DNA of 64,000 nt from an uncultured Oceanospirillales bacterium. GTDB taxonomy: Bacteria; Pseudomonadota; Gammaproteobacteria; Xanthomonadales; SZUA-36. The DNA is taken from the NCBI GenBank assembly GCA_913055655.1, contig CAJXKA010000003.1, positions 312,501-376,500 of the forward strand. Reading direction: 5' to 3'. Under the pieces are notes generated by a model. That model did no database searches and was not told the DNA's origin. It worked only from the letters and a program-made list of their open reading frames with translations. The position numbers and the translations under genes are program-made. This document shows positions 52,542-61,494 of the stretch, in pieces. Each line of letters starts with the position of its first letter. Position 1 is the stretch's first letter.

Positions 52542-55095
52542 GTGATGCCTCCGTAGTTTTCGAATCATCTTTGAACAGCCAGCGGCGACCGAGCGTGATC
52601 ACCGCGGGTAACAGCAACAACGTGGCCGCGCCGGACAGCACCATGATCGACGCCATGAACCCGCCCACCGTGATGTACGGCACGAGCGGCGCGAGGAACA
52701 GCGGCGTGAATCCCAATGCAATCACGATGGCATTGCGCGAGATGGCGCGACCCGGTTCCTCGAACATGGCCACGCTCATGGCCTCGAAACTGCCCAGTTG
52801 GGCGTGCAGCTCGCGACAGCGCTGGATAAAGTGGATCGCGAAATCGACCGACAGGCCGAGCGTCAGCGACGACAGCACCGCAATGGGCATGTCGTAATAC
52901 TTGCCGATCCAGCCGATGAAGCCATAAACGCCGACGATGGTAAATGTGAGCGGCAGCATCGCCACCATGCCCCATGCGATCGAGCGAAACAGGACGACCA
53001 TCATCACGAAAACCACGACAAAGGCGCCGAGCAGGCTGTAAAGCATGCCGGCCACCATCTCGCCCTGCCAGACCACGTTGATATAGGTTTTTCCGGCCCA
53101 CCGGCCGTTAACCCCTGGAGGCAAGGGGTGATCCGCAACCCATTCATCGACGGCGTCCATGACCCGTGTCATGTCCTGGTTGTCTCCGGATGTGAGTTGT
53201 AACCACACGGCAGTGCGGCTGAAATCGGGTGTCACCATGTGCCAGAGATCCTGGGGACGGTGCGACGACTGGTACTGCAACAAGGCCTGCGCCACGCCGG
53301 GCACGGTGTCCGGGATCACGTAATCCAAGCTCTCGCCGCTTCGCAGCTCCCGGTTGACCACCTTCACCACGTCCGGCAGGGCGTTCGACTTGCCCACCAG
53401 GCCGGTTTCCGCCAGCGCCTGCTGGAATTCCTCGATCCAGGCCAACGCCGCGGGACGCTGGAAATAGCGCGCTTCGACCTGGGCCTCCTCGGCCAGGGTC
53501 ATCAGGCGCTGGTAGCGGTCGGCCACCCCGGGGTCCGTCGCATCGAACGCCGCGTCATCGGCCGCGACAATGATGTCACCCAGCCGGGCATCCAGTGCAT
53601 CCGGCGCGCTGTCCAGCAGCCCGGCCACCCGGGCGTCCGTGTCCTGGCCCGCGAGCAGCGCCCGGGCCTCGTCGGCGAACCGGGTCCAGGCGCCAGGATC
53701 GTCATGGGTGAGGACATAAAAGGCGTCATAGGTCCCCGCAAAGTGGTCATTGAGCACACGGTCCGCCACCTGGATACGGTGATCCGATTTGAACCAGCGG
53801 ACCGGGTTGTCGTTGATCTGGATGCGCAACACACCGACAACGCTGACAACCACCAGCACCGCGGCCGCCAGGGTAATGCGGCCGGTCCCGCTGAATGCGA
53901 ATCGCCCAAGGCGGCGCAAGAAGCGCGCCAACGGACTGTCGATGCCGGCATCCTCGCGCAGGCGGTCCAGGCTGGCCAGTGACCGGTCACTGCTCCGAAC
54001 CACCCACGCCGGGATGAACACGATGGTCATCAGGAAAGCCAGCAGGATGCCGAACGCGACGAACGCGCCAAATACCCGCACCGGCGGGATTGGCGTCAAC
54101 AACAACGATGCGAAACCGGCCGCCGAGGTGAGCGACGTGAACAGCATGGGTTTGAACAGGTGTCCGACCACGCGTCGCATGACCGCCCTGGCATCATCTC
54201 CACGCCGGTAGTGATCGGCGAACTCGGAAAGGATGTGAATTGAATCCACCACCGCGATGGGCATGAGGAATATGGGGATCATCGAGCTCATGATGTGAAC
54301 CGTGAAACCCATGCCGATCAACAGGCCCATCGTGCCGATCACGGTCACCATCGCCACGATCATGGGTGAGATGACCAGCCGCAGGTTGCGGAAGAAGAAC
54401 CACATCAACAGGAAGATCATCAGCCCCGCCAGCGGCGCCGAAATACCCATCTGGACAAACATTTCGTGACCAAACGTATCTTCCGCCACCGGCAATCCGG
54501 TGACATGCCATTGCCCGGCCTCTGTTTCGTCCGCCACCAGGTCGCCGATGGTCGAGGCGATCGCGTAGCTCCGGTCCTTGCTCTCGATGGGCACATAAAC
54601 CGCCGCGGCCTTGCCATCACCCGATACCAACGTGTCTTCAAGCAGCGGCAGGCGATTGACGGCGTCGCGAATGGCCGCCGATTGCGCCCGGGTTGTCGGC
54701 GCCTCGCGCATCATCCATTCAAACCGGAGCACCCCGGCTTCGCCCTGGGTAATGTTGTCGGCCACCGCCAGCGACATCAGGTCGGGGGGTATGACACCTT
54801 CGATGTTCGAGATCGCCGCGGTCACACGGTGGAGCGAACCCAGGGTGACGGGGTTATAGATCCCGTCCGGCCCATCGTTGACGACCCCCACGACAATCGC
54901 ATCGCGCAGACCGAAATCGGCTTCCACCTGGTTATGGAAGACTCGGTCCGGCTGGTCCACCGGCAGCATGTTCTCGGGGTCCGTATCGATGTGAATCCGG
55001 GGAATCAGGGCGCCGGTCACGATCACGAACAGTGCGGTTAACACGTAGACCAGGCGCGGCTTCCCGGTTGAAAATGACAGCAGGGCGTTTTTCAT
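52528..55095 (-). CDS. MMPL/RND-family transporter
   Basis: An 855-residue inner-membrane protein with a twofold repeat: an N-terminal helix, a periplasmic part, five helices (about residues 230-360), then the same order again (last helices near 700-840). The RND sterol-sensing-like helix cluster is recognisable (IMSSMIPIFLMPIAVVDSIH, SLTLGLSVDFAIHFIQRCRE). Such pumps move hydrophobic lipids or pigments. It overlaps the sqr stop by four bases. Together with LolA-like and barrel proteins it probably forms a cell-envelope path; the substrate is unknown. Confidence 0.87.
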   Translation of the reverse strand: MKNALLSFSTGKPRLVYVLTALFVIVTGALIPRIHIDTDPENMLPVDQPDRVFHNQVEADFGLRDAIVVGVVNDGPDGIYNPVTLGSLHRVTAAISNIEGVIPPDLMSLAVADNITQGEAGVLRFEWMMREAPTTRAQSAAIRDAVNRLPLLEDTLVSGDGKAAAVYVPIESKDRSYAIASTIGDLVADETEAGQWHVTGLPVAEDTFGHEMFVQMGISAPLAGLMIFLLMWFFFRNLRLVISPMIVAMVTVIGTMGLLIGMGFTVHIMSSMIPIFLMPIAVVDSIHILSEFADHYRRGDDARAVMRRVVGHLFKPMLFTSLTSAAGFASLLLTPIPPVRVFGAFVAFGILLAFLMTIVFIPAWVVRSSDRSLASLDRLREDAGIDSPLARFLRRLGRFAFSGTGRITLAAAVLVVVSVVGVLRIQINDNPVRWFKSDHRIQVADRVLNDHFAGTYDAFYVLTHDDPGAWTRFADEARALLAGQDTDARVAGLLDSAPDALDARLGDIIVAADDAAFDATDPGVADRYQRLMTLAEEAQVEARYFQRPAALAWIEEFQQALAETGLVGKSNALPDVVKVVNRELRSGESLDYVIPDTVPGVAQALLQYQSSHRPQDLWHMVTPDFSRTAVWLQLTSGDNQDMTRVMDAVDEWVADHPLPPGVNGRWAGKTYINVVWQGEMVAGMLYSLLGAFVVVFVMMVVLFRSIAWGMVAMLPLTFTIVGVYGFIGWIGKYYDMPIAVLSSLTLGLSVDFAIHFIQRCRELHAQLGSFEAMSVAMFEEPGRAISRNAIVIALGFTPLFLAPLVPYITVGGFMASIMVLSGAATLLLLPAVITLGRRWLFKDDSKTTEASHVTP

Positions 55096-56369
55096 GCTTG
55101 GCCCCTCAGCTTGCCTGCGCCCATCAGCTTCATGCCAAATTTTTCGTAGAAGGGTTCCGTCGTGCCCTTACGCACCTTGTGCAGGTAGTACTTTTCGATT
55201 GCGACCTTGGCCAGGTGCACCCACTTTCCCGAGGACGACCAGTTGGTGTTGCGAGGTGGAATTTGCGGCACCGCCAGGAATGCCACGCCGCGGTCGCCAA
55301 AATCGGCCAGGCACAGGGCGTTCCAGGTCGCGCGATGACGCGGCTCCTCGCCGGCCAGGGCCAGGGCGATATTGCCCACGGCCGCAGTCACCATCGATTC
55401 AATCATGAACCCGGTCTTGGGCACGCCGACCGGCAACGGCGTTTTACCGACCGGTGGAATGGCGACACAGACCCCTACCGCGTAGACGTTGGCGTACGTC
55501 GGGTTACGCTGGAATTCATCCACGGGAATAAAGCCGCGTGGATTCGACAGGCCGTCGATTCCCATGACGGCGTCAATGCCGGTAAACGCCGGCAGGATCA
55601 TCGAATGGGCGAACTCAAGCGTCGACGATTCCGCATCGGAACCGTCAGGTTTGACCCCGGTGACATGCATCACGCCGGACTCGACGCGGTCGATACGGTG
55701 GTTGGTCAGCCACTTGATGTGCCGTTCGCGCAACTCGGATTCCATCAGACCCTTGGTGTCGCCGACGCCATCCAGGCCAAAGTGGCCGATGTAGGGCTCC
55801 GGTGTCACAAAAGTCATCGGTACGCGGTCCCGCACTTTCCGGCGGCGCAACTCGGTTTCCAGGATAAACGCGTATTCGTATGCCGGGCCGTAACAGGACG
55901 CCCCTTGCGCGGCTCCAATGACTACCGGCCCGGGCGCTTCGCAAAGTTTCTCGACGACCTGTGCGGTTGCGGCAGCATGATCAGTCTTGCAGACAGATGA
56001 AGTGAACCCTTCCGGACCCAGGCCTTCGATCTCGTCGAAAGCCAGGCGCGGCCCGGTAGCGATGACCAGCATGTCGTAATCCAGGACGGTTCCGGAAGAC
56101 AGGTCAAGCTGGTCGTCTGCGGGCCGCACGCGGACCACGGGATCATGGATGAAACGGATACCCCGGCGGGACATCGCTTCATCCAGGTCAACCCGGATCG
56201 CGTCGGGCTTGCGCCAGTTCACCGCCACCCAGGGATTGGACGGCGTGAATTCGAACCAGGGATTGTCCGAGACCAGTATGATTTCATGGTCGCTGCCCAC
56301 GGCCTGTTTCAACTCGTACGCGGACGCAACACCGCCGATACCGCCACCCATCACCACGAGTTTCTTCAT
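55092..56369 (-). CDS. sqr: Sulfide:quinone oxidoreductase
   Basis: A 425-residue flavoprotein with VVMGGGIGGVASAYELKQ at the N-terminus. Cysteines 127, 159 and 353 line up by position with the three active-site cysteines of Acidithiobacillus SQR (128, 160, 356). The region WNALCLADFGDRG is also a family mark. The C-terminal amphipathic helices fit a membrane-attached monotopic enzyme. It oxidises sulfide to sulfane sulfur and gives electrons to quinone. It heads the minus-strand operon and is divergent from a BigR/SqrR-like repressor; a strong GGAGG ribosome site lies before the ATG. Confidence 0.87.
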   Translation of the reverse strand: MKKLVVMGGGIGGVASAYELKQAVGSDHEIILVSDNPWFEFTPSNPWVAVNWRKPDAIRVDLDEAMSRRGIRFIHDPVVRVRPADDQLDLSSGTVLDYDMLVIATGPRLAFDEIEGLGPEGFTSSVCKTDHAAATAQVVEKLCEAPGPVVIGAAQGASCYGPAYEYAFILETELRRRKVRDRVPMTFVTPEPYIGHFGLDGVGDTKGLMESELRERHIKWLTNHRIDRVESGVMHVTGVKPDGSDAESSTLEFAHSMILPAFTGIDAVMGIDGLSNPRGFIPVDEFQRNPTYANVYAVGVCVAIPPVGKTPLPVGVPKTGFMIESMVTAAVGNIALALAGEEPRHRATWNALCLADFGDRGVAFLAVPQIPPRNTNWSSSGKWVHLAKVAIEKYYLHKVRKGTTEPFYEKFGMKLMGAGKLRGQA

Positions 56370-56435
56370 TTTGAGCCTCCACGGCCGCTACCGGAATCGC
56401 GTGAACGGACTCCATGCGAGCAGCACCCAACTAAT

Positions 56436-56476
56436 TTAGTTATTACTAATGTAGAACATTCTAATATGTATTACAA
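56436..56476. promoter_or_regulatory. Overlapping promoter and operators of sqr
   Basis: On the minus strand TTGTAA (56476-56471) and TACATT (56453-56448) are 17 bp apart, a good promoter for sqr. Two short palindromes overlap it: TTAGT-4-ACTAA (56436-56449) and AATGT-AGA-ACATT (56448-56460), the latter covering the -10. TACAAT at 56472-56477 may be the -10 of the divergent arsR-type gene. This AT-rich block is the natural site for the BigR/SqrR-like repressor. Confidence 0.6.
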
Positions 56477-56506
56477 TGCTGATCACCAACCAGGTACTCC
56501 GAGATC

Positions 56507-56830
56507 ATGGCCATGCAAACCGAAAATCTGTCTTTAGACCCGGGTGAGATGAAAAAGAACGCCCGGCAGGCGGTTTCCCTGTTGAAAGGGCTGGCGAACG
56601 AAAGTCGCCTGATGGTGATGTGTGTGTTGTGCGAGGGCGAGATGGGCGTCGGCGAGCTCAACGCCAGGATTGACCTCAGCCAATCGGCGCTGTCGCAGCA
56701 CCTGGCCATCCTTCGTGAACAGGGCCTGGTCCAGACCCGGCGTGAGGGCCAGGCGATCTATTACTCGCTCAAGGCCTCACCCGCACTCAAGCTGATCCAG
56801 GCCCTGCACGATGAGTTCTGCCCGGGTTAA
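56507..56830 (+). CDS. ArsR-family persulfide-responsive repressor (BigR/SqrR-like)
   Basis: A 107-residue winged-helix regulator with ALSQHLAILREQGLVQTRRE as recognition region. Cys42 in MCVLCEGEM and Cys105 near the C-terminus (HDEFCPG) match the spacing of the BigR/SqrR cysteine pair that forms a disulfide or polysulfide bridge on exposure to sulfane sulfur. Cys39 is an additional cysteine. It is divergent from sqr and separated by a 137-bp gap with palindromes. It is expected to repress sqr and its operon until sulfide appears. The 3' end overlaps the convergent gene by 44 bp. Confidence 0.87.
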   Translation: MAMQTENLSLDPGEMKKNARQAVSLLKGLANESRLMVMCVLCEGEMGVGELNARIDLSQSALSQHLAILREQGLVQTRREGQAIYYSLKASPALKLIQALHDEFCPG

Positions 56831-57476
56831 GTACGAATGCCAGTGCAACAAATACCAGCGAAAGCCCGAGCGCGAAATTCCACTCCAGGGTGTTCTGCAG
56901 CCGGTCGATAAATGCCGGGTCGTCGAACAGGCGTCGCTTGAGCGCAGACAACACCCCCAGCGACCAGGTCGCGACCACCAACAGGATCAACAGCCACGAA
57001 CGCCAGGGTTGGACAGGCGCGGGATCTTCGCGATCGGCCCGTCGCAACCGGGCCGTCAGCAACAGCTGCGCCAGGCCGGTCAGGCCGAAATACAGCACGA
57101 CGCCGTATCGCCGCATCCAGCGATAGACCTGTCCGTCGGTACCCAGCGCCATGGCGTAGACAAGGAAACTCAGCGCACCGACGGTGCCGAGGGCCACGAT
57201 CGTCCGGGTGCGAAACCGGGGTGGGAGGCGGCGCCAACCCAGTAAAAGGCAAACCACGATGGGGAGCGCCATGACCTTGAACAGCCACAGGCCCGGACCG
57301 GAACGGACACCACGACTCACCGAGGTGCAGCCTTCGACGTAGGGAAAGCAGCCTTCCAGGCCCGCCGCCAGGTTCCAGGCGTAGGCGAGGTTGACCGTCA
57401 GTATCGGCAGCACGCCGGCCCAGCGCAGAAGCGTAGCGGCGTTGAGCGCTGGGCCAATGCGCTTCAGAGCGCTCAT
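56787..57476 (-). CDS. Frag1/DRAM-like six-helix membrane protein
   Basis: A 229-residue protein with six hydrophobic segments. Between helices 1 and 2 lies GCFPYVEGCTSVSRGVRSG, close to the Frag1/DRAM/Sfk1 family pattern. The protein begins with MSALKRIGPALNAATLLRWA and its ATG overlaps the mnmE stop. The 3' end overlaps the arsR-type gene on the other strand by 44 bp. Function unknown; the assignment is by pattern only. Confidence 0.62.
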   Translation of the reverse strand: MSALKRIGPALNAATLLRWAGVLPILTVNLAYAWNLAAGLEGCFPYVEGCTSVSRGVRSGPGLWLFKVMALPIVVCLLLGWRRLPPRFRTRTIVALGTVGALSFLVYAMALGTDGQVYRWMRRYGVVLYFGLTGLAQLLLTARLRRADREDPAPVQPWRSWLLILLVVATWSLGVLSALKRRLFDDPAFIDRLQNTLEWNFALGLSLVFVALAFVLNPGRTHRAGPGSA

Positions 57477-58813
57477 TTACCGATACAGAAACTCGAGAAA
57501 ATGGCGCCCAGCAGGTCGTCGGCCAGTACCTGGCCGGTGATTTCACCGAGGGCGTCCTGCGCCAGGCGCAGTTCCTCGGCCAGCGTTTCCGCGGAAACGT
57601 AATCGGCCAGCTGCACGCGCCCGGCGGCCAGGTGGACGGCCGCGCAGGACAGCGCTTCGAGGTGGCGGGTGCGGGCGGAAAACGTGCCTTCCGATGCGGT
57701 GCCCAGGCCGGCGGTGCTGGCCAGCAACCGCACCAGGCCGCCGACGCCGTCGTCCAGCCTGGCAGAAAGGGACACGCGGCGCTGGCTTTCCTCCACCGAT
57801 ACCGGCAACCCGGCCAGGTCGGCCTTGTTCAGGACCTCGATGACGGCGACACCCTCCGGGACTTCTGCAGCCAGCGCCCGCTGCGCGTCGATATCCCTGG
57901 TCGCGTCGATGACCAGCAGGACGATATCGGCCACTTCCAGGGCCGCCCGGGCGCGCCGGATGCCCTCCGCTTCCACCACGTCGGTGGATTCACGGATACC
58001 GGCGGTATCGGCGATGTGCACGGGCAAACCGTCCAGCGACAGGGTTTCACGCAGCACATCGCGCGTGGTGCCGGGGATATCGGTGACGATGGCGGCGTCG
58101 CGGCCGGCCAGGGCATTCAGCAGGCTGGACTTGCCGGCATTCGGCTGGCCGATGATGGCCACGGTCACGCCGTCCCGCAGCACCTGGCCGCGTTGCGCTG
58201 CCGCCAGGAGGTCGTTGAGGTCAGCGGCAAGCGCGTCAAGGCGGTCCAGCACATCGCTCTCGGCGATGAAGTCGATTTCCTCGTCCGGAAAATCCAGCGC
58301 CGCCTCGACAAAAACCCGTAGCTCGACCAGGCGGGCCACCAGTGCTTCGACCCGGTCCGAGAAGGCGCCTTCGAGTGAACGCTGCGCCGCCCGCGCCGCC
58401 GCCTCGCTGCCGGCCGCGACCAGGTCGGCGATGGCCTCGGCCTGGGCCAGGTCGAGCTTGTCGTTCAGGAACGCCCGTTCGGAAAATTCGCCCGGGCGGG
58501 CGGCGCGGGCGCCAAGCCCGGCCAGGCGGCGAGACAGCATCTGCTGGACCACGGGGCTGCCATGGCCCTGCAGTTCGACGACATCTTCACCGGTGAAGGA
58601 CGCGGGGCCCTGGAAATACAGCGCGATACCTGAATCGATGACCTCGCCACTATCGTCGGTAAAGCGGCAGAAGGCGGCGCGGCGCGGCTCGAGCGCCTGA
58701 CCGGTGACCTCGCGGCCCATCGCCAGCGCGCCGGGCCCCGACAGGCGAATCACCCCGACGCCACCGGCACCCGGTGGCGTGGCGATGGCGAAGATGGTGT
58801 CGGTGTCGGCCAA
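57473..58813 (-). CDS. mnmE: tRNA modification GTPase MnmE
   Basis: A 446-residue GTPase starting at TTG 58813 (MADTDTIFAIATPPGAGGVG). Blocks: the folate-binding N-terminal domain (GVGVIRLSGPGALAMG), the G1 loop GQPNAGKSSLLNALAGRD, DTAG, and the final CIGK with the catalytic Cys. With MnmG it makes the 5-carboxymethylaminomethyl group at U34 of tRNA. The start codon directly follows the yidC stop with no gap. Order yidC-mnmE is conserved near the origin. Confidence 0.96.
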   Translation of the reverse strand: MADTDTIFAIATPPGAGGVGVIRLSGPGALAMGREVTGQALEPRRAAFCRFTDDSGEVIDSGIALYFQGPASFTGEDVVELQGHGSPVVQQMLSRRLAGLGARAARPGEFSERAFLNDKLDLAQAEAIADLVAAGSEAAARAAQRSLEGAFSDRVEALVARLVELRVFVEAALDFPDEEIDFIAESDVLDRLDALAADLNDLLAAAQRGQVLRDGVTVAIIGQPNAGKSSLLNALAGRDAAIVTDIPGTTRDVLRETLSLDGLPVHIADTAGIRESTDVVEAEGIRRARAALEVADIVLLVIDATRDIDAQRALAAEVPEGVAVIEVLNKADLAGLPVSVEESQRRVSLSARLDDGVGGLVRLLASTAGLGTASEGTFSARTRHLEALSCAAVHLAAGRVQLADYVSAETLAEELRLAQDALGEITGQVLADDLLGAIFSSFCIGK

Positions 58814-60544
58814 CTATTCCTTCGCGATCTTGCGGGTGATGTACCACTGCTGGGCCAGTGACAGCCCGGCGTTGGTCGCCCAGTACAGCACCAGGCCGGC
58901 CGGGAAGAAGGCGAACATCACCGAGAACACGATCGGCATGGCCTGCATCATCTTCTGCTGCATCGGGTCCATGCCCGCCATCGGCGTCAGGCGCTGGGTG
59001 GCGATCATGAAAATTGCGTTCAGGGCCGGCAGGATGAAGTAAGGGTCGCGCACCGACAGGTTATCGATCCAGAGGATGAACGGCGCCTGGCGCAGCTCAA
59101 CGGATTCGATCAGCACCCAGTACAGGGCGATGAAGATGGGAATCTGCACCAGGATCGGCAGGCAGCCGCCCAGCGGATTGACCTTCTCCTCCTTGTACAT
59201 CTTCATCATCGCCTGGCTCATGGCCTGGCGGTCGTCGCCGTAGCGTTCTTTCAGTTTTTCGATACGCGGTTGCAGCTTGCGCATGCGCGCCATGGAACGG
59301 TACTGCGCCTCGGTGAGCTTGAAGAACGCCAGCTTGATGAGGATGGTGAGGATGACAATCGCCCAGCCCCAGTTGCCGACGAAATCGTGAATTTTCTCCA
59401 GCAGCCAGAACAGCGGTGCGGAGATCACGGTAAAGATGCCGTAGTTGACCGTCAGGTCCAGGCCCGGTGCGATATCGGCCAGGTGATCCTGGATCTTGGG
59501 GCCAACATACAGGCGGCTGTCAAAACGGTGCGCTTCGCCGGGCGCCACGGTCACGCCGGGTGATACGGAACGGGCGATGACACGGGGCGGGCCGCCCGGG
59601 CTGTAAGCCTGGGTGGAATACGCGTCGGCTTCGCCGGCCGGCGGAATCCATGCCGCGAAGAAGTAATGCTGGATCATCGCCAGCCAGCCGTCGGTCACGG
59701 TGCGCTGGTAAGGCTCGTCGGCGACGTCTTCGAAATCGATCTTCTCGAGCTTTTCATCCGGGCTGTAGAAACCGATGCCCTTGAAGCTGTATCGCTCGGG
59801 GTTGTTGAAACCCGAACCCTCGTCATCGCCGGGGATGGCGCGCTGCAGCTGCTCGTAGCGATTACCGGTCCAGGCCTGGCCGCCGCGGTTCTCCACCATG
59901 TGCGACACGCCGATCTCGTAACTGCCGCGCCGCAGGTAGAACGTCTTGGTGACGGTGATGCCGTCAGCGCCGGTCCAGGTCAGCGGAATACTCAGCTCAT
60001 TGCCGGCATCGCCGTCGACGAGCGAGTACCGGTCCGACTCGACCTGGTAGCGTGACGTGTGATTCGGCGCATCCATGCGGCTGAGCAGCCCGGACTGGGC
60101 AATCTGGAACCCGGGCCAGTCCTGGGTCAGCAGGGCCACCTTGGTGTCCGGTGCATCCAGGTCGACCGGGTAATCGCGCAGCCGTGCCGTCACCAGCGTG
60201 CCGCCCACGGGGTCGATCTCCAGTTCCAGCACATCGGTGGTGACCGACACCAGGTCAGATGCGCTGACAACTTCACCCGCCGCCGCCGGAACGGCGCCGG
60301 GCGCCTCCGGGACTGCGCTGGGTACGTCGTCGCCGCTTGCCACGGACTGCGGAACAGAAGCGGTGGTGGCTGCCGGAACGCCCGGAACATCTGCGGCCGC
60401 TTCGGCCGGGTCATCCTGCGTTGCCGCGGCGGTCGCGGGTGGCGTGCCTACCGGCTGCGGCCCATAGTCCTTTTGCCATTCCACCCAGAGCAGGTATCCA
60501 AGAAAAACGAGCGTGACGAGCAATACGGGGCGGAGGTTGGCCAT
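58814..60544 (-). CDS. yidC: Membrane protein insertase YidC
   Basis: A 576-residue insertase. One N-terminal membrane helix, a Pro/Ala/Thr-rich linker (about residues 35-90) and a periplasmic beta-sandwich are followed by five membrane helices from residue ~370. Signature stretches are KLGVALPIL-like KVNPLGGCLPILVQIPIFIA and QKMMQAMPIVFSVMFAFFPA. It inserts proteins into the inner membrane alone or with Sec. It follows rnpA by 13 bp; yidD, usual between them, is absent. Confidence 0.96.
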   Translation of the reverse strand: MANLRPVLLVTLVFLGYLLWVEWQKDYGPQPVGTPPATAAATQDDPAEAAADVPGVPAATTASVPQSVASGDDVPSAVPEAPGAVPAAAGEVVSASDLVSVTTDVLELEIDPVGGTLVTARLRDYPVDLDAPDTKVALLTQDWPGFQIAQSGLLSRMDAPNHTSRYQVESDRYSLVDGDAGNELSIPLTWTGADGITVTKTFYLRRGSYEIGVSHMVENRGGQAWTGNRYEQLQRAIPGDDEGSGFNNPERYSFKGIGFYSPDEKLEKIDFEDVADEPYQRTVTDGWLAMIQHYFFAAWIPPAGEADAYSTQAYSPGGPPRVIARSVSPGVTVAPGEAHRFDSRLYVGPKIQDHLADIAPGLDLTVNYGIFTVISAPLFWLLEKIHDFVGNWGWAIVILTILIKLAFFKLTEAQYRSMARMRKLQPRIEKLKERYGDDRQAMSQAMMKMYKEEKVNPLGGCLPILVQIPIFIALYWVLIESVELRQAPFILWIDNLSVRDPYFILPALNAIFMIATQRLTPMAGMDPMQQKMMQAMPIVFSVMFAFFPAGLVLYWATNAGLSLAQQWYITRKIAKE

Positions 60545-60557
60545 GGGATGATCCGAT

Positions 60558-60938
60558 TTATCCTTCTTCGCCGGCCACGTGTGGGCCGGATTCCTTCAGT
60601 CGCCGCCACAAACGGGACAGCGATGCGTAGAGTTCCCGGTTGCATATGGAGGCGGCCTGGCGTTTGGGCAAGACTACGATGTCCATTGCGGCGAAACCAT
60701 GACCGTCGGCGGCCCGGTGACGAAAGCTTTCGCGTATGACCCGTTTGAGCCGGTTCCGGCCCACGGCGGTCTTGCTCACCTTTTTGGACACCGCGAGGCC
60801 CAGGCGCGCGCTTCCACGCCCGTTCCCTCGAACGAGAATGCGAAAGCAGCGATCCTGGACCACATGCGGCCGGGCAAACACGTGGCCATATTCTGCGCCA
60901 CGGGTCAGCCGGGAAGACTTACTGAAGGCCCCGGTCAT
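60558..60938 (-). CDS. rnpA: Ribonuclease P protein component
   Basis: A 126-residue basic protein with the RNR motif (AVGRNRLKRVIRESFR) and FRILVRGNGRGSARLGLAVS. It assists the RNase P RNA in tRNA 5' maturation. It lies 60 bp after rpmH and 13 bp before yidC. The ATG start MTGAFSKSSRLTRG is the common one. Confidence 0.94.
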   Translation of the reverse strand: MTGAFSKSSRLTRGAEYGHVFARPHVVQDRCFRILVRGNGRGSARLGLAVSKKVSKTAVGRNRLKRVIRESFRHRAADGHGFAAMDIVVLPKRQAASICNRELYASLSRLWRRLKESGPHVAGEEG

Positions 60939-60998
60939 GGGAAATGCCTGCCGGGACCAACGCCCGCGTCGACAACGCCGGCGCGGAAAACACGTCCG

Positions 60999-61133
60999 TC
61001 AGGCGGACAGGCGCTTGCGACCCTTGGACCGGCGCGCATTGATGATTGCGCGACCACCACGGGTCGCCATGCGGGCGCGGAAACCATGCCGGCGGGCGCG
61101 CTTCAGGCGGCTGGGCTGGAATGTACGCTTCAT
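60999..61133 (-). CDS. rpmH: Ribosomal protein L34
   Basis: A 44-residue protein from ATG 61133 ([20 protein letters not shown]), the canonical L34; the remainder includes [14 protein letters not shown]. The longer frame upstream is not protein. It heads rpmH-rnpA-yidC-mnmE and is divergent from dnaA, which marks the origin region. Confidence 0.97.
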   Translation of the reverse strand: MKRTFQPSRLKRARRHGFRARMATRGGRAIINARRSKGRKRLSA

Positions 61134-61159
61134 GGTTGAATCCTCGACCTTGAAATATT

Positions 61160-61184
61160 GAAACAAAAAGCCGCTTAAGCGGCC
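61160..61184 (-). terminator. Terminator-like hairpin upstream of rpmH
   Basis: GCCGC, TTAA, GCGGC (61170-61183) followed on the minus strand by TTTTT. It lies ~27 bp ahead of rpmH and could either end transcripts coming from the dnaA side or act as an attenuator in the rpmH leader. Confidence 0.5.
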
Positions 61185-61284
61185 GACACAAGAGGACAAT
61201 TGTAGCCTGCCCGGGCGCTTGGGACAAGACACCTGGTGGTGTTGTGTTCAAACGCGACAGGATGACCGTTTCCGAGTAGTCAAG

Positions 61285-61293
61285 TTATCCACA
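61285..61293 (+). promoter_or_regulatory. DnaA box in the rpmH-dnaA gap
   Basis: TTATCCACA, identical to the consensus, ~200 bp before the dnaA start. It can serve dnaA autoregulation or belong to the origin. Confidence 0.7.
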
Positions 61294-61441
61294 GAGGGGT
61301 ATGCTTGTCCGGCGTCACCATTCTTGCCGCTCTTCAAGCGGACGCGCCCCCCCGGACCCGCAGGGCCGTCGGGTACCCAGGCTGCGCACCGCTTCAGGGC
61401 GCTTTTGCGCCCGAATCGGCCGACGCCATACAAAAAAGGGA

Positions 61442-61461
61442 CCTTCCGGCGCACCGGAAGG
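61442..61461 (+). promoter_or_regulatory. Hairpin in the dnaA leader
   Basis: CCTTCCGG, loop CGCA, CCGGAAGG: a perfect 8-bp stem 33 bp before the dnaA ATG. It lacks a T-run and is therefore not a classic terminator. A role in dnaA translation or mRNA stability is possible. Confidence 0.45.
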
Positions 61462-61494
61462 CGACGAAAAAATCGGACAGAACATTCAAAGGGT

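Larger units (their letters stand above)
61134..61494. other. rpmH-dnaA intergenic region
   Basis: About 360 bp with divergent promoters expected. It contains a minus-strand terminator-like hairpin at 61160, one perfect DnaA box at 61285, and a CCTTCCGG/CCGGAAGG hairpin near dnaA. An open frame joined in front of dnaA lacks coding bias and a start context. Confidence 0.7.

Noticed and set aside
61219-61494. 92-codon N-terminal extension of dnaA
   Set aside because: Runs through the DnaA box and leader hairpin, has no ribosome site and is rich in Pro/Arg/Gly. DnaA begins normally at [10 protein letters not shown].
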